Shown here piece after piece: positions 1 through 8,592 of a DNA stretch of 64,000 nt. The stretch is from Zobellia roscoffensis. GTDB lineage: Bacteria; Bacteroidota; Bacteroidia; Flavobacteriales; Flavobacteriaceae. Every line of letters starts with the position of its first letter. Positions within the stretch are counted from its first letter, which is position 1. A program made the translations under genes and the position numbers. The stretch is from the NCBI RefSeq assembly GCF_015330165.1, contig NZ_JADDXT010000002.1:4614024-4678023 (forward strand). Reading direction: 5' to 3'. The notes beneath the pieces are model-generated. The model did no database searches and was not told where the DNA came from. It saw only the letters and a list, made by a program, of their open reading frames with translations.

Positions 1-2692
1 AATTTCCAATCTCCACAGGCACACAAGCGGTGTTATTTGAGGTATCCGTATCGCCGGTGGCAGTAATCTGATTACCAAACCCACCTCCATTTGTACAATC
101 TTGGGTAGGATCAATTGCATCTGTATCTATAGAAAAAATTGCCGTCACCAACCAACTTTCCGTGTGTAGGCCTGCAATAGATTCATTTGTTATAATTTGA
201 TCGCCACTGACAAACGGGCTAAGAATGGTACCGTCAACGCCATCACTTTCACCGCCATAAGCCAAGGTTGCTGAATTCAATGTAAATCCTGTTCCTAAAA
301 TAAACGTATCTATAACATCATAAGAGCCGGCAAGACCTCCGCTATTCTCAGCTGTAATTCTATAGCTAACCGTATATTCATCGGTAGCCATATCATAAGT
401 AGGTCCTGATTCAACGGACTTACTAACATCAATACTGGAATTACAAGGAACGCTAGGTACTGTAATAGAGCCATCAAAAATAGTACAGCTTAATCCTGGA
501 GCTGCTACTTGCAAAGTGTACTCTCCTCCTTGCGAAGGGTCAAAAGGGTCAAAAATAAGCTCGTTACTTGTGCTTTGTTGTATGGTAACCCCCATAGAAT
601 CAATCCAAGTAAATGTAGCATTAGGTACTGGGTTGGCCATAAGAGTCACTCTTGTACCCGTTGCATCACAATTGGCTACCAAATCTGGCACATAAGGTGT
701 CACTTCAAATGCACCATCTGCAGAATTACCGCAACTATCACTTATTCTAACCGTGTAAGTACCCTCATCAGTAGCTGTAAAAACACCATCTGTTGAAGTA
801 CGTCCGATATTGGCCGGAATGGAAGAATCTATAATTTCGTATTGATAAGGTTCTACCCCATTGGATCCTTCCGCTAGAATAACTCCCGAGCCCTCCGTAC
901 AGGTATACCCTACTATGTTTTCAAACGAAGTAGAAACATATATCGGGATATTAATATCAATGGTCTGAGGTTCACAAGGACAGGTAAATGGAAGCGCCGA
1001 ACTACAACTACCCCCACTCTGAAACTCTAAAAATAACTGATAATCTCCTGGTGGAAGATTAGGTACACTTACCGGGGTTCCTTCCGTAAAAAAGGAAATG
1101 CTCTCTCGAAATACAGTACTTCCCGTATCCGAATTCACCACATTTACATTCGTATAAAATGATGATCCAGAAGCTTTTATCTCATTTGGATTAATAATCA
1201 AAGTGTTGGAATTACCACAACTTTGTAAAAAATCTAGTGTAAAATCGTGTTGAACAGTTTCTGAAGGCAAAATCTCAAAAGTTACATTTCCGGATTCGCA
1301 GCCATCCGAAATTTCCGCTTCGTAATTTCCAGGAGGAAACGCTATGGGAAAAACAGAACTGTTGCTCATATTTTCAAATACCCTAGGATAACTGTACGTT
1401 GTAACCACTCCGCTTTCCGAAGTAAAACTTGCCGGTCCGGATAGAATGGTAACCCGCCCGTAATTTGTCCCCCCATTTCTCACACGAAAAGACATACCCG
1501 TTGTTCCGTCCATACACCCACGTTCAGGTCTTACAGTAGCCTCAAACACAGTAGGTGCTACAGGATCAAATGTTAAGGTGGTATTTAATGTAGTGCTACA
1601 GCTATCCTCTAAAGTAACATCATAGGTAGCCCCAAGCATAATATCAGTTTGACTAATTTCCGCCTCAAGATCATCAGGATCAGTAAACGTGTAAACAAGA
1701 ACATCACTCGCATCGGTTTGATTGGTCAACGTTAATGTTGCCGGGACCAATACACTCTTTTCCTGTACACTATTGGAAGCCAAGGACGCAAAAACAAAAA
1801 ACGAAGTATTTCCTGAACAATCCAATGATTTTTGACGCCACATGTCAATATCGGCAGAATATGCAAAGTTTATATTCTCCGTTTGTCCACAAGCATCAAC
1901 AATATTGGCTGTATAGGCCGTACCAAAATCGTAATTGGTTCCAATGGGGTATGATGTGTCACTGCCAACGGACCCTGAAAAAATAACAGTTCCGGTTGCA
2001 TCCTCAGTAACCGTGATAGCATGTGGATAAACTCCGCGACCATAAGAAGAATAATCAGCCTCATAAGTATCACAACCCGCTTTTTCAATAAAATCAATTG
2101 CACCATCTAACGCCTCAATAGAAGGGGCTGCGATAGTTACGGTTTCACTAACGGTATTTTGACACCCGTCTTCAATTTGAAATGTGTATGTACCTTCTGA
2201 GAGATTGGTAAACGTATCAGAGTTCTGTTCTAAGATTACAGTTTGAGGCGTTGTACTTAAATCTACAATTCTATATTTATACGTTGGGAATGCCGCTGTA
2301 CCTATAAGATTTCCATTACTTCCTGAAAGCGCAACTTGCCCGTCCGTACTGCTAGAACAAGATGGCTGAGTTATAGTCGTAGCAAGACTAGGCAAGACAT
2401 AATTCCCTAAAACTTCTATTGATTCTGTAAAAGTGCTAAAAGTAGCATCTCTTACCTCTACGCTATATGTACCAGGCTGCAAAGCCAAAAACATACCAGA
2501 TGATTGAAACCCCCTAACTTCAGGCCCACTGCCAATTCTATATTGATAAGGTTCCGTACCTCCACTAGCCTGTGCACTGATACTACCATCAGAAGAACAA
2601 ACCGATTCGGTTTGTGTTAAATCAAGATCTAGTTGAGCCGTTAGGTTAACGCAACAAAGAAAAAATATAAGTTTTACTAAAAATTTAGGCAT
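1..2692 (-). CDS. Large secreted SprB-type repeat adhesin, N-terminal part (3' end outside window)
   Basis: An uninterrupted minus-strand frame runs from an ATG at 2692 to the window edge, at least 897 codons with no stop; I read the frame through to base 2. The first ~19 residues form a signal peptide (MPKFLVKLIFFLCC, then VNLTAQ). The rest is repeated beta-type modules containing the SprB-repeat pattern GG..PY.Y followed by L.PG.Y.V.V.D, for example around residues 22-90 and again near residue 600. Near the cut end a DUF11/conserved-repeat-like segment appears (NTACVPVEIGN). Such proteins are usually exported by the type IX system and act in gliding or adhesion; the C-terminal sorting domain should lie beyond the left edge. 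Cys pairs recur in the modules. The export route and role are inference. Confidence 0.85.
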   Translation of the reverse strand, partial: MPKFLVKLIFFLCCVNLTAQLDLDLTQTESVCSSDGSISAQASGGTEPYQYRIGSGPEVRGFQSSGMFLALQPGTYSVEVRDATFSTFTESIEVLGNYVLPSLATTITQPSCSSSTDGQVALSGSNGNLIGTAAFPTYKYRIVDLSTTPQTVILEQNSDTFTNLSEGTYTFQIEDGCQNTVSETVTIAAPSIEALDGAIDFIEKAGCDTYEADYSSYGRGVYPHAITVTEDATGTVIFSGSVGSDTSYPIGTNYDFGTAYTANIVDACGQTENINFAYSADIDMWRQKSLDCSGNTSFFVFASLASNSVQEKSVLVPATLTLTNQTDASDVLVYTFTDPDDLEAEISQTDIMLGATYDVTLEDSCSTTLNTTLTFDPVAPTVFEATVRPERGCMDGTTGMSFRVRNGGTNYGRVTILSGPASFTSESGVVTTYSYPRVFENMSNSSVFPIAFPPGNYEAEISDGCESGNVTFEILPSETVQHDFTLDFLQSCGNSNTLIINPNEIKASGSSFYTNVNVVNSDTGSTVFRESISFFTEGTPVSVPNLPPGDYQLFLEFQSGGSCSSALPFTCPCEPQTIDINIPIYVSTSFENIVGYTCTEGSGVILAEGSNGVEPYQYEIIDSSIPANIGRTSTDGVFTATDEGTYTVRISDSCGNSADGAFEVTPYVPDLVANCDATGTRVTLMANPVPNATFTWIDSMGVTIQQSTSNELIFDPFDPSQGGEYTLQVAAPGLSCTIFDGSITVPSVPCNSSIDVSKSVESGPTYDMATDEYTVSYRITAENSGGLAGSYDVIDTFILGTGFTLNSATLAYGGESDGVDGTILSPFVSGDQIITNESIAGLHTESWLVTAIFSIDTDAIDPTQDCTNGGGFGNQITATGDTDTSNNTACVPVEIGN

Positions 2693-2792
2693 ATAAATTC
2701 ATCCTTTTCAAGACGCTCAATAATTAGTAATGAACATGTTGTATTATATGAACTAAATTAGCCTATATACCAGAGTTATACTTGTTTTTGTT

Positions 2793-2897
2793 GTGAAACT
2801 GCCTGAATTAGATGTGAAGAAAGATATAACTATTTTACAACCTCTTTTAAACCATTTAATCGATGAGTTAAAAAAGCAAGTAGCTAAAAAATGGTAA
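2793..2897 (+). other. Short 34-codon reading frame, possible gene remnant
   Basis: A GTG-initiated frame in the gap between the adhesin and the thioesterase encodes VKLPELDVKKDITILQPLL and ends in KKQVAKKW. The composition (amphipathic, Lys/Leu-rich) looks protein-like, but there is no convincing start and no recognised family. It may be the tail of a lost gene or chance. The rest of 2693-2956 shows only AT-rich sequence. Confidence 0.15.
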
Positions 2898-2956
2898 TCG
2901 TGGATTGACCTGCAATTCACTAGAGATTTATTACATTTTTATCAAAAAAAATTGGA

Positions 2957-3364
2957 TTAAACATTATTTTTTTCAATTATATCCAAGACATATTTAGGAC
3001 AACGAATCGGTCGTTTATTTTTCATATTTATGAATACCAAAACCGTATTTGCTTCTACCAGAATTTCACGTTTTTCATTATAAATTACATAATCAAATTC
3101 TATCTTAACAGATGGTGTTTTTTTGAGTGTTGTTTCAACGCTAATCAAGTCATCATAAAAGGCAGATTTCTTGTAGTTCAAAGACAAAGAAACGACTGGC
3201 AGCATAATTCCGTTTTCTTCCAGCTCTTTGTAAGAAATACCTGCGCTTCTTAACCACTCAACCCTTCCCATCTCCAAGTACTGCGCATAATTACCGTAAT
3301 AGACCACTCCCATCTGGTCTGTTTCCGAATATCGTACTCTAAAAGAAATATTGTTAAAACTCAT
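2957..3364 (-). CDS. Acyl-CoA thioesterase, YbgC/FadM-type hotdog protein
   Basis: This 135-residue single-domain protein matches the 4HBT hotdog family in length and order. The N-terminal RVRYSETDQMGVVYYGNYAQ contains the family pattern of Asp followed by G.V.......Y, where the Asp (residue 16) is the usual catalytic acid. It should hydrolyse acyl-CoA thioesters in the cytoplasm; the chain-length preference cannot be read from sequence. It is divergent from dnaA with about 200 bp between the starts. The YbgC relatives of Gram-negatives sit with tol-pal genes, but no tol genes are here, so a link to Tol is not supported. Confidence 0.85.
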   Translation of the reverse strand: MSFNNISFRVRYSETDQMGVVYYGNYAQYLEMGRVEWLRSAGISYKELEENGIMLPVVSLSLNYKKSAFYDDLISVETTLKKTPSVKIEFDYVIYNEKREILVEANTVLVFINMKNKRPIRCPKYVLDIIEKNNV

Positions 3365-3571
3365 AAATTATCATGTAAAAATTATATCTTTAAAAGATTT
3401 CGTTTTTTGGTTTCCGAACATGCGAAAAAAAAAGGGTAAATTCAATAGAGTTTGATTTTTTTTTTAGTTTTTTTGTTCACATATTTGCCCTCCGAGAAAG
3501 TAAGGATTATCCCATATACTTTCTACTGACTTACAAAATCACTAACCAACAAAAATAAGACAAACTTTCGC

Positions 3572-4996
3572 ATGGGTGTTACTGCTATTTCCGTATGGAA
3601 CAATTGTTTAACTTTTATCAAAGACAATATTCAACCGCAGGCATTCAAAACTTGGTTTGAACCAATCAAACCAATTAAGTTATCCGATAATGCTTTGAGT
3701 ATTCAGGTGCCCAGTAAATTCTTTTATGAATGGTTAGAAGAGCACTATGTAAAGTTACTAAAAGTTGCTCTTACCAAAGAATTGGGTGAGACCGCAAAAC
3801 TGGTGTACATCATTAGAATGGAAAACACCTATGGCAACAAAGAACCATTTACAGAAAAGATTCCTAGTTCTAACAGAGCTACCATGAGTCCACAGGAAAT
3901 GGATGTGCCTATTAAATCTAAAAATCCTGAGCTAAAGAATCCGTTCGTGATTCCTGGTATTCGAAACATAAAAATTGAATCTCAACTTAATCCCAATTAT
4001 AATTTTGATAATTTCTTAGAAGGAGACTCCAACCGTTTGGCAAGATCGGCGGGTATGGCCGTAGCTAACAAGCCTGGCGGAACTTCTTTTAACCCTTTAT
4101 TGGTATTTGGAGGAGTTGGTTTAGGAAAAACGCATTTGGCCCATGCCATTGGTGTTGAGATCAAAGACAAATATCCAGAACGTACCGTTCTTTATATTTC
4201 TGCTGAAAAGTTTACACAACAGTACATAGAGTCCGTAAAGAAAAACACCAGAAACGATTTTATCCATTTCTACCAATTGATAGATGTGCTTATTATTGAC
4301 GATGTGCAGTTCTTAAGCGGAAAATCTGGAACACAGGATGTTTTCTTCCATATTTTCAACCATTTGCACCAAAACGGCAAGCAGGTTATTTTAACTTCGG
4401 ACAAAGCCCCCGTAGACATGCAAGATATAGAGCAGCGTTTGTTGTCTCGTTTTAAATGGGGATTGTCGGCAGAGCTTCAAAATCCCGATTACGAAACACG
4501 GATCTCTATTCTTAAGAACAAATTATATAGAGATGGTGTTGAAATGCCAGATGATATCATTGAATATGTGGCAAAGCATATTAAAAGTAATATTCGTGAA
4601 CTAGAAGGTGCCATTATCTCTTTAATAGCGCAATCTTCTTTCAACAAAAAGGAAGTTACCATAGAACTGGCTCAGCAAGTAGTTGAAAAGTTCGTAAAGA
4701 ACACCAAAAGAGAAGTTTCTATAGACTACATACAAAAGGTAGTTTCAGACTATTTTGAAATGGATGTTGCCACACTTCAGTCCAAAACACGAAAGCGCCA
4801 CATTGTACAAGCAAGACAATTGGCTATGTTCTTTGCGAAGAAATTTACCAAAGCATCATTGGCCAGCATAGGCTCTCAAATAGGAAAAAGAGACCATGCT
4901 ACCGTACTACACGCTTGCAAAACAGTAGACAACCTAGCCGAAACGGATAAGCAGTTCAGAAAGTACATAGAAGACCTTACCAAGAAATTTTCTTAA
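3572..4996 (+). CDS. dnaA: Chromosomal replication initiator DnaA
   Basis: The 474-residue protein has the four-domain layout of DnaA. Domain I (about 1-85) carries the WNNCL...QAFKTWFEPI pattern. A short linker follows, then the AAA+ ATPase with Walker A GGVGLGKT at 180-187 and Walker B IIDDVQ at 241-246. The C-terminal DNA-binding domain has the signature RDHATVLHACKT near 453. It binds DnaA boxes and melts the origin. I saw no cluster of good TTATCCACA boxes in the 3365-3571 leader, so the origin is not evident here. The start at 3572 gives the usual flavobacterial N-terminus. The phosphatase and methyltransferase genes follow closely on the same strand. Confidence 0.98.
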   Translation: MGVTAISVWNNCLTFIKDNIQPQAFKTWFEPIKPIKLSDNALSIQVPSKFFYEWLEEHYVKLLKVALTKELGETAKLVYIIRMENTYGNKEPFTEKIPSSNRATMSPQEMDVPIKSKNPELKNPFVIPGIRNIKIESQLNPNYNFDNFLEGDSNRLARSAGMAVANKPGGTSFNPLLVFGGVGLGKTHLAHAIGVEIKDKYPERTVLYISAEKFTQQYIESVKKNTRNDFIHFYQLIDVLIIDDVQFLSGKSGTQDVFFHIFNHLHQNGKQVILTSDKAPVDMQDIEQRLLSRFKWGLSAELQNPDYETRISILKNKLYRDGVEMPDDIIEYVAKHIKSNIRELEGAIISLIAQSSFNKKEVTIELAQQVVEKFVKNTKREVSIDYIQKVVSDYFEMDVATLQSKTRKRHIVQARQLAMFFAKKFTKASLASIGSQIGKRDHATVLHACKTVDNLAETDKQFRKYIEDLTKKFS

Positions 4997-5002
4997 AAAC
5001 AT

Positions 5003-5449
5003 ATGAAAACCAAAGTCTTAATGGTCTGCCTAGGCAATATTTGCCGGTCGCCATTAGCGGAAGGTATTCTACAGGACAAAGTTGACCCGAAAAACGTATT
5101 TGTAGATTCTGCCGGAACCGGAGGTTACCATATTGGCAATGCACCGGACCCTAGGTCTATTGCCGTTGCAAAAAAACATGGCCTGAATATAGAAAACCAG
5201 CGTTGCCGTCAATTCAAAAAATCGGATTTTAAAAAATTTGATGTAATTTATGCTATGGACCGTAGCAACCTCAATAACATTTTAAATTTGGCGGATACCC
5301 AAGAAGACGCTAATAAAGTGAAATTGTTGCTTACAGAAGTAGAATTACCTGTTATTGAAGTACCGGACCCCTATTGGGACGACAACGGATTTGAGAAGGT
5401 ATTTCAACTTATAGACACCGCTTGTACGTCTATTGCCAAAAAACTCTAA
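5003..5449 (+). CDS. Low-molecular-weight protein-tyrosine-phosphatase
   Basis: The 148-residue protein begins with the phosphate-binding loop CLGNICRS (nucleophile Cys9, Arg15) and ends with the general-acid motif DPYWDD (Asp122), which is the complete catalytic set of the LMW-PTP family. It should remove phosphate from tyrosine or small phospho-substrates in the cytoplasm. It starts 6 bp after dnaA stops and is followed 14 bp later by the methyltransferase ATG at 5464, so the three genes are probably co-transcribed. In some bacteria LMW-PTPs pair with tyrosine kinases of polysaccharide export; none is nearby, so the target is unknown. Confidence 0.93.
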   Translation: MKTKVLMVCLGNICRSPLAEGILQDKVDPKNVFVDSAGTGGYHIGNAPDPRSIAVAKKHGLNIENQRCRQFKKSDFKKFDVIYAMDRSNLNNILNLADTQEDANKVKLLLTEVELPVIEVPDPYWDDNGFEKVFQLIDTACTSIAKKL

Positions 5450-5463
5450 TAGAATCAAATCGT

Positions 5464-6189
5464 ATGGCCAACAGAATTGAAAATCAGGGAAAATTATACC
5501 TAATACCCACCACACTCGGCGATAACGAGCCATTGGAAGTATTACCTATTTCAATTAAACAGGCCATAGAACAGATTGACCATTACATTGTTGAAAATGA
5601 AAAAACAGCAAGACGGTTCATTAAAAAAATAAGTCCAAGAAAGTCGCAACCCGGGCTTCATTTATCGGTTCTTAACAAGTATACCGAACCTCAAGAAATA
5701 CCCACCTTTTTACAATCCTGCTTAGACGGATTTAATACAGGTATACTCTCCGAAGCCGGTTGCCCAGGAATTGCGGACCCAGGGGCGGATGTTGTAAAAA
5801 TTGCGCATGACAAAAATATTCAGGTTGTACCACTTGTAGGCCCCTCCTCTATTGTACTGGCCCTTATGGCAAGCGGAATGAACGGCCAGAGCTTTGCTTT
5901 TAACGGCTACCTGCCTATTGACGGCCCTGAGCGTAAAAGTGCCATTAAAAGATTAGAAAAACTAAGTAAAGATTACGGACAATCTCAACTGTTCATTGAA
6001 ACACCCTATAGAAACGATAAACTTTTTGCAGAATTACTCAAAACCCTACATCCTAACACAAGAATATGTGTAGCTTGTGACGTAACCCTTCCCACGGAAT
6101 ATATACTTACCAAAACTATTGCCGACTGGAAACGCACCAAGGTAGAATCGCTTCACAAAAGACCGGCCATTTTTATTATACAAGGATGA
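5464..6189 (+). CDS. RsmI-like SAM-dependent methyltransferase (tetrapyrrole methylase fold)
   Basis: I place the start at the ATG at 5464 (MANRIENQGKLYLIPTTLGD), giving 241 residues. A longer frame opens at 5422 but overlaps the phosphatase and adds a non-conserved 14-residue leader. The sequence shows the family motifs in order: YLIPTTLGDN at the N-terminus, SEAGCPGIADPG in the SAM-binding region, then PLVGPSSIVLALMASG and the NGYLP segment. RsmI methylates the ribose of C1402 in 16S rRNA. This protein is shorter than typical RsmI (about 270-290 residues) and the usual GTP is replaced by GCP, so it may be a Bacteroidota variant with a different target. Confidence 0.8.
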   Translation: MANRIENQGKLYLIPTTLGDNEPLEVLPISIKQAIEQIDHYIVENEKTARRFIKKISPRKSQPGLHLSVLNKYTEPQEIPTFLQSCLDGFNTGILSEAGCPGIADPGADVVKIAHDKNIQVVPLVGPSSIVLALMASGMNGQSFAFNGYLPIDGPERKSAIKRLEKLSKDYGQSQLFIETPYRNDKLFAELLKTLHPNTRICVACDVTLPTEYILTKTIADWKRTKVESLHKRPAIFIIQG

Positions 6190-6327
6190 TTCTCATTTTT
6201 AGGTCTTTACCTCATATCCGGTGACATTCCTCCCCCACCTTTAGATTATTTTTCCGTTTTACTAACCTATTTCTAATAGTAGGTTTAAAAAAACTAGTAT
6301 TTTTAGTATACCTATAAATTGTATAAT

Positions 6328-6339
6328 GCAACTAGTTGC
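6328..6339. promoter_or_regulatory. 12-bp perfect palindrome in the leader of the DUF262 gene
   Basis: GCAACTAGTTGC is a perfect 12-bp palindrome 36 bp before the DUF262 start codon. A second GGTTGC stands 14 bp downstream. It could be an operator or a cassette-boundary element. No regulator gene is present in the insert, so its role is inferred from position only. Confidence 0.35.
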
Positions 6340-6375
6340 TTTATTCGGTTGCTGGCAGTAATTTGAAAAAAATAT

Positions 6376-7431
6376 ATGAACTCAAACAAAATACAAGAAC
6401 AAATAGAAAAAAACAGACGTTCTGTAGCTTTTGATAGCTATGATATTACTGTTAGACAATTATTTGATATGATTGGAGAATCATTAATAGATATTGCACC
6501 TGAATATCAAAGACACTTTGTTTGGGATGAAACTAGACAATCACAGCTTATTGAATCTCTACTTCTAGGGATTCCTATTCCAAACCTTTTTATGGCAACT
6601 AATAAGGATTCAAGTTGGGAAGTAATTGATGGCTTGCAACGATTAACAACGATTGTAAACTTTCTTGGAGACGAAACAATTATAAAAAAGACAAATGCTA
6701 ATGGTTCCAAATTAAAACTTAAAGGTTTGGAGAAATTAGACAGTATTAACGGAAGTGTATTTGAGGAATTGCCAAGGTCTATACAATTGATGTTTATGAC
6801 CAGACCAATTCGAGTGACTGTATTAAATGACAGAAGTGATTTTGAATTACGTTACGATTTATTTGAACGGCTTAATACTGGTGGTGTCACTTTACACCCA
6901 CAAGAAATTAGAAATTGTGTTTATTTAGGCAAGTTTAAAGATTTTCTTGAAGAATGTGCAGAAAATCAAAACTTCTTAAATGTAGTAAAAATGACTTCGA
7001 ATGCTGAACGGACAGGAAACCGTGAAGAATTGGTTTTAAAATTTTTCGCTTATTTTGAAGATAGAGAAATATTTGTTCATAGCGTAAAGGAATTCCTTAA
7101 TGACTTTATGGCAAAAAAAACAGAGTCTTTTCCTGAAATAAATGACTATCGTGCTCTTTTCAATAGAACATTCGAAATTTTAAATGTATTACTTCCAGAA
7201 GGTATTGTTCGTGGAAATAGAAAGAATATTACACCCTTAATTTTGTTTGAAGCTATTTCAATCGCAACAGCAGATTTAATAAATTCAAATGAAGAAGCGA
7301 TAATTACTGCGGCTAGATTACAAACTGTATTGAATGATAATGAATTAACAAAATTAACTACTGGAGCTACAAATTCAAGAAACAAGCTGCTTCGAAGAAT
7401 TGATTTTGTAAAAGATTACTTAAGACAATGA
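6376..7431 (+). CDS. DUF262 (GmrSD-N/ParB-like) protein without a DUF1524 nuclease
   Basis: The 351-residue protein carries the DUF262 hallmarks: PEYQRHFVWD at 42-51, the nucleotide-hydrolysis motif DGLQR at 85-89, and FERLNTGG at 163-170 followed by EIRN at 177-180. In GmrSD-type restriction enzymes DUF262 is a ParB-like NTPase or sensor joined to an HNH (DUF1524) nuclease. Here the protein ends without any HNH motif. Its stop codon overlaps the start of the next gene (ATGA at 7428-7431), so it is probably a regulatory or NTPase subunit whose effector is the HEPN protein. The region reads more AT-rich and Asn/Lys-rich than its neighbours, suggesting transfer. A defence role is inference. Confidence 0.85.
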   Translation: MNSNKIQEQIEKNRRSVAFDSYDITVRQLFDMIGESLIDIAPEYQRHFVWDETRQSQLIESLLLGIPIPNLFMATNKDSSWEVIDGLQRLTTIVNFLGDETIIKKTNANGSKLKLKGLEKLDSINGSVFEELPRSIQLMFMTRPIRVTVLNDRSDFELRYDLFERLNTGGVTLHPQEIRNCVYLGKFKDFLEECAENQNFLNVVKMTSNAERTGNREELVLKFFAYFEDREIFVHSVKEFLNDFMAKKTESFPEINDYRALFNRTFEILNVLLPEGIVRGNRKNITPLILFEAISIATADLINSNEEAIITAARLQTVLNDNELTKLTTGATNSRNKLLRRIDFVKDYLRQ

Positions 7432-8114
7432 GTTTTACAACCTTAAAAAGTCAAAATTCAGCAAGGTTCAATGAAGTTCAAATGTTCTTAAATTATATAA
7501 CTTCTCAAGAGCCTTCTGTACCTACAGACCCTACGCCTGCAGAAGTTAAAATTATGCGAGGGTTATTCTACGTTCATTTATATGCGGCTTTAGAGAAATC
7601 TACTAATGAAATAGTTCAAAAATCTTTGTTACTAATAAGTGCTAAAAGTGTAAAAAACAATCACTATACATTAGCATTTAATACAATTTCTGTGATGGAT
7701 AAAATTCAAGCTCTTAAAGATTGCGGATATAAAAAAGTTGTAGAAAGGTCAGTCCAGCTATTCCAAGAAGTAGGAACGAGAAATGTTCGTCCAATAAACG
7801 AAACCATTTTTTCAAAAAAACTTCAAAATGTATGGATTGAAACTATTGAGGAAATAATTGCAGCATTTGGAATGACTGAATTAACATTGACACCTAGAGA
7901 TAGAGCAACAATTAATGAAATCGTTGATAAACGAAATGCTGTTGCCCACGGAGGAGAATCGGCTTCCTATGTTGGTGAAAGACATAGAGCTGCAGTATTG
8001 AGAACAAAACTACAAGTGGCTCAAGATTTTATGATTTTAGTTATCGACAAATTCGAGGACTATTATGATAATAAGAAATATTTGAAACCGGTTATGAAAA
8101 AATATTACGTTTAA
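7428..8114 (+). CDS. HEPN-domain protein, MAE_28990/MAE_18760-like predicted ribonuclease
   Basis: The 228-residue all-helical protein has the HEPN catalytic pattern R-x4-H as RNAVAH (Arg169, His174), preceded by a conserved Asp/Lys (VDKRN). An N-terminal helical bundle contains FYVHLYAALEKSTNEIV (47-63), similar to the MAE_28990/MAE_18760 HEPN families. HEPN proteins of this type usually act as RNA-cutting toxins or effectors in defence systems. It is translationally coupled to the DUF262 gene by a 4-bp ATGA overlap. No transmembrane segment is apparent. I infer that the DUF262 partner controls it; whether as antitoxin or sensor cannot be told. Confidence 0.8.
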   Translation: MSFTTLKSQNSARFNEVQMFLNYITSQEPSVPTDPTPAEVKIMRGLFYVHLYAALEKSTNEIVQKSLLLISAKSVKNNHYTLAFNTISVMDKIQALKDCGYKKVVERSVQLFQEVGTRNVRPINETIFSKKLQNVWIETIEEIIAAFGMTELTLTPRDRATINEIVDKRNAVAHGGESASYVGERHRAAVLRTKLQVAQDFMILVIDKFEDYYDNKKYLKPVMKKYYV

Positions 8115-8180
8115 AAAACTACTGTCAACAATGGTAACCGTTGCACAAGCCACTGATAAGCCAAAAAAACGGATTCATAT

Positions 8181-8199
8181 AAGCCTCTTCAAGGGGCTT
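8181..8199 (+). terminator. Terminator-like hairpin after the HEPN gene
   Basis: AAGCCTC and GGGGCTT pair as a 7-bp stem with one G-T pair around the loop TTCAA, followed by a short T-rich tail (TTCAC). It lies 67 bp after the HEPN stop and could end that operon. The weak T-tract lowers confidence. Confidence 0.4.
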
Positions 8200-8327
8200 T
8201 TCACATGTCCGATCAGAAAGCGCCCTACAATTGACAAAATCAGACTTCAGAAAGAATCAGAAATGTATTGGTATCGCTTAAAATCAATTATTGGTCTAAT
8301 AGCTCCTGTTGTCAACTTAATTGATTT

Positions 8328-8453
8328 TTAACTATAACCTTTAAGTGTATATTTTGGTTGCCAAAAAATCCCCCAACTAAACCCTAGAGTAAACGATAAA
8401 GAAGCAAGATTTATTAGAAATAAAGAGGACGACTTTTTCAGGTTGATATAAGT
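8328..8453 (-). pseudogene. Possible 3' remnant of an outer-membrane protein gene
   Basis: A 41-codon minus frame bounded upstream by a stop reads TYINLKKSSSLFLINLASLS, then FTLGFSWGIFWQPKYTLKGY and a final Ser. The alternating hydrophobic/aromatic pattern near the C-terminus resembles the last strands of a beta-barrel protein. It has no start codon and no upstream partner. It may be what remains of a gene displaced when the DUF262-HEPN pair arrived. This is based on composition only. Confidence 0.3.
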
Positions 8454-8560
8454 CTAAGGAAATAATTTTTAAATATACAATTCAATCCAACCTCGTAAAA
8501 TTGGTTTACAAAGCAATATCTCCTAATCATGTAGACTCTTTCAAAAAATCGCTTAAGCCT

Positions 8561-8592
8561 CAAAAAAACAAACCCCAATATTTCTATTGGGG
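8561..8592 (-). terminator. Rho-independent terminator after the lysozyme-like gene
   Basis: On the minus strand CCCCAATA and TATTGGGG form a perfect 8-bp stem around a 4-nt loop, followed by TTTGTTTTTTT. It stands about 45 bp past the stop of the 8637-9266 gene. Confidence 0.8.

Noticed and set aside
509..2106. Small frames on both strands within the adhesin region
   Set aside because: They lie inside the continuous long minus-strand adhesin frame, whose repeats and signal peptide are convincing.
3365..3571. Possible replication origin upstream of dnaA
   Set aside because: I saw no cluster of good DnaA boxes (TTATCCACA) and only AT-rich sequence; a single weak TTATCCCAT is not enough.
5422..5463. 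Longer start for the RsmI-like gene
   Set aside because: The added residues overlap the phosphatase gene and are not typical; the ATG at 5464 gives the family N-terminus.
8131..8331. 66-codon frame after the HEPN gene
   Set aside because: The translation has no family resemblance, it spans a terminator-like hairpin, and it overlaps a more protein-like fragment on the other strand.
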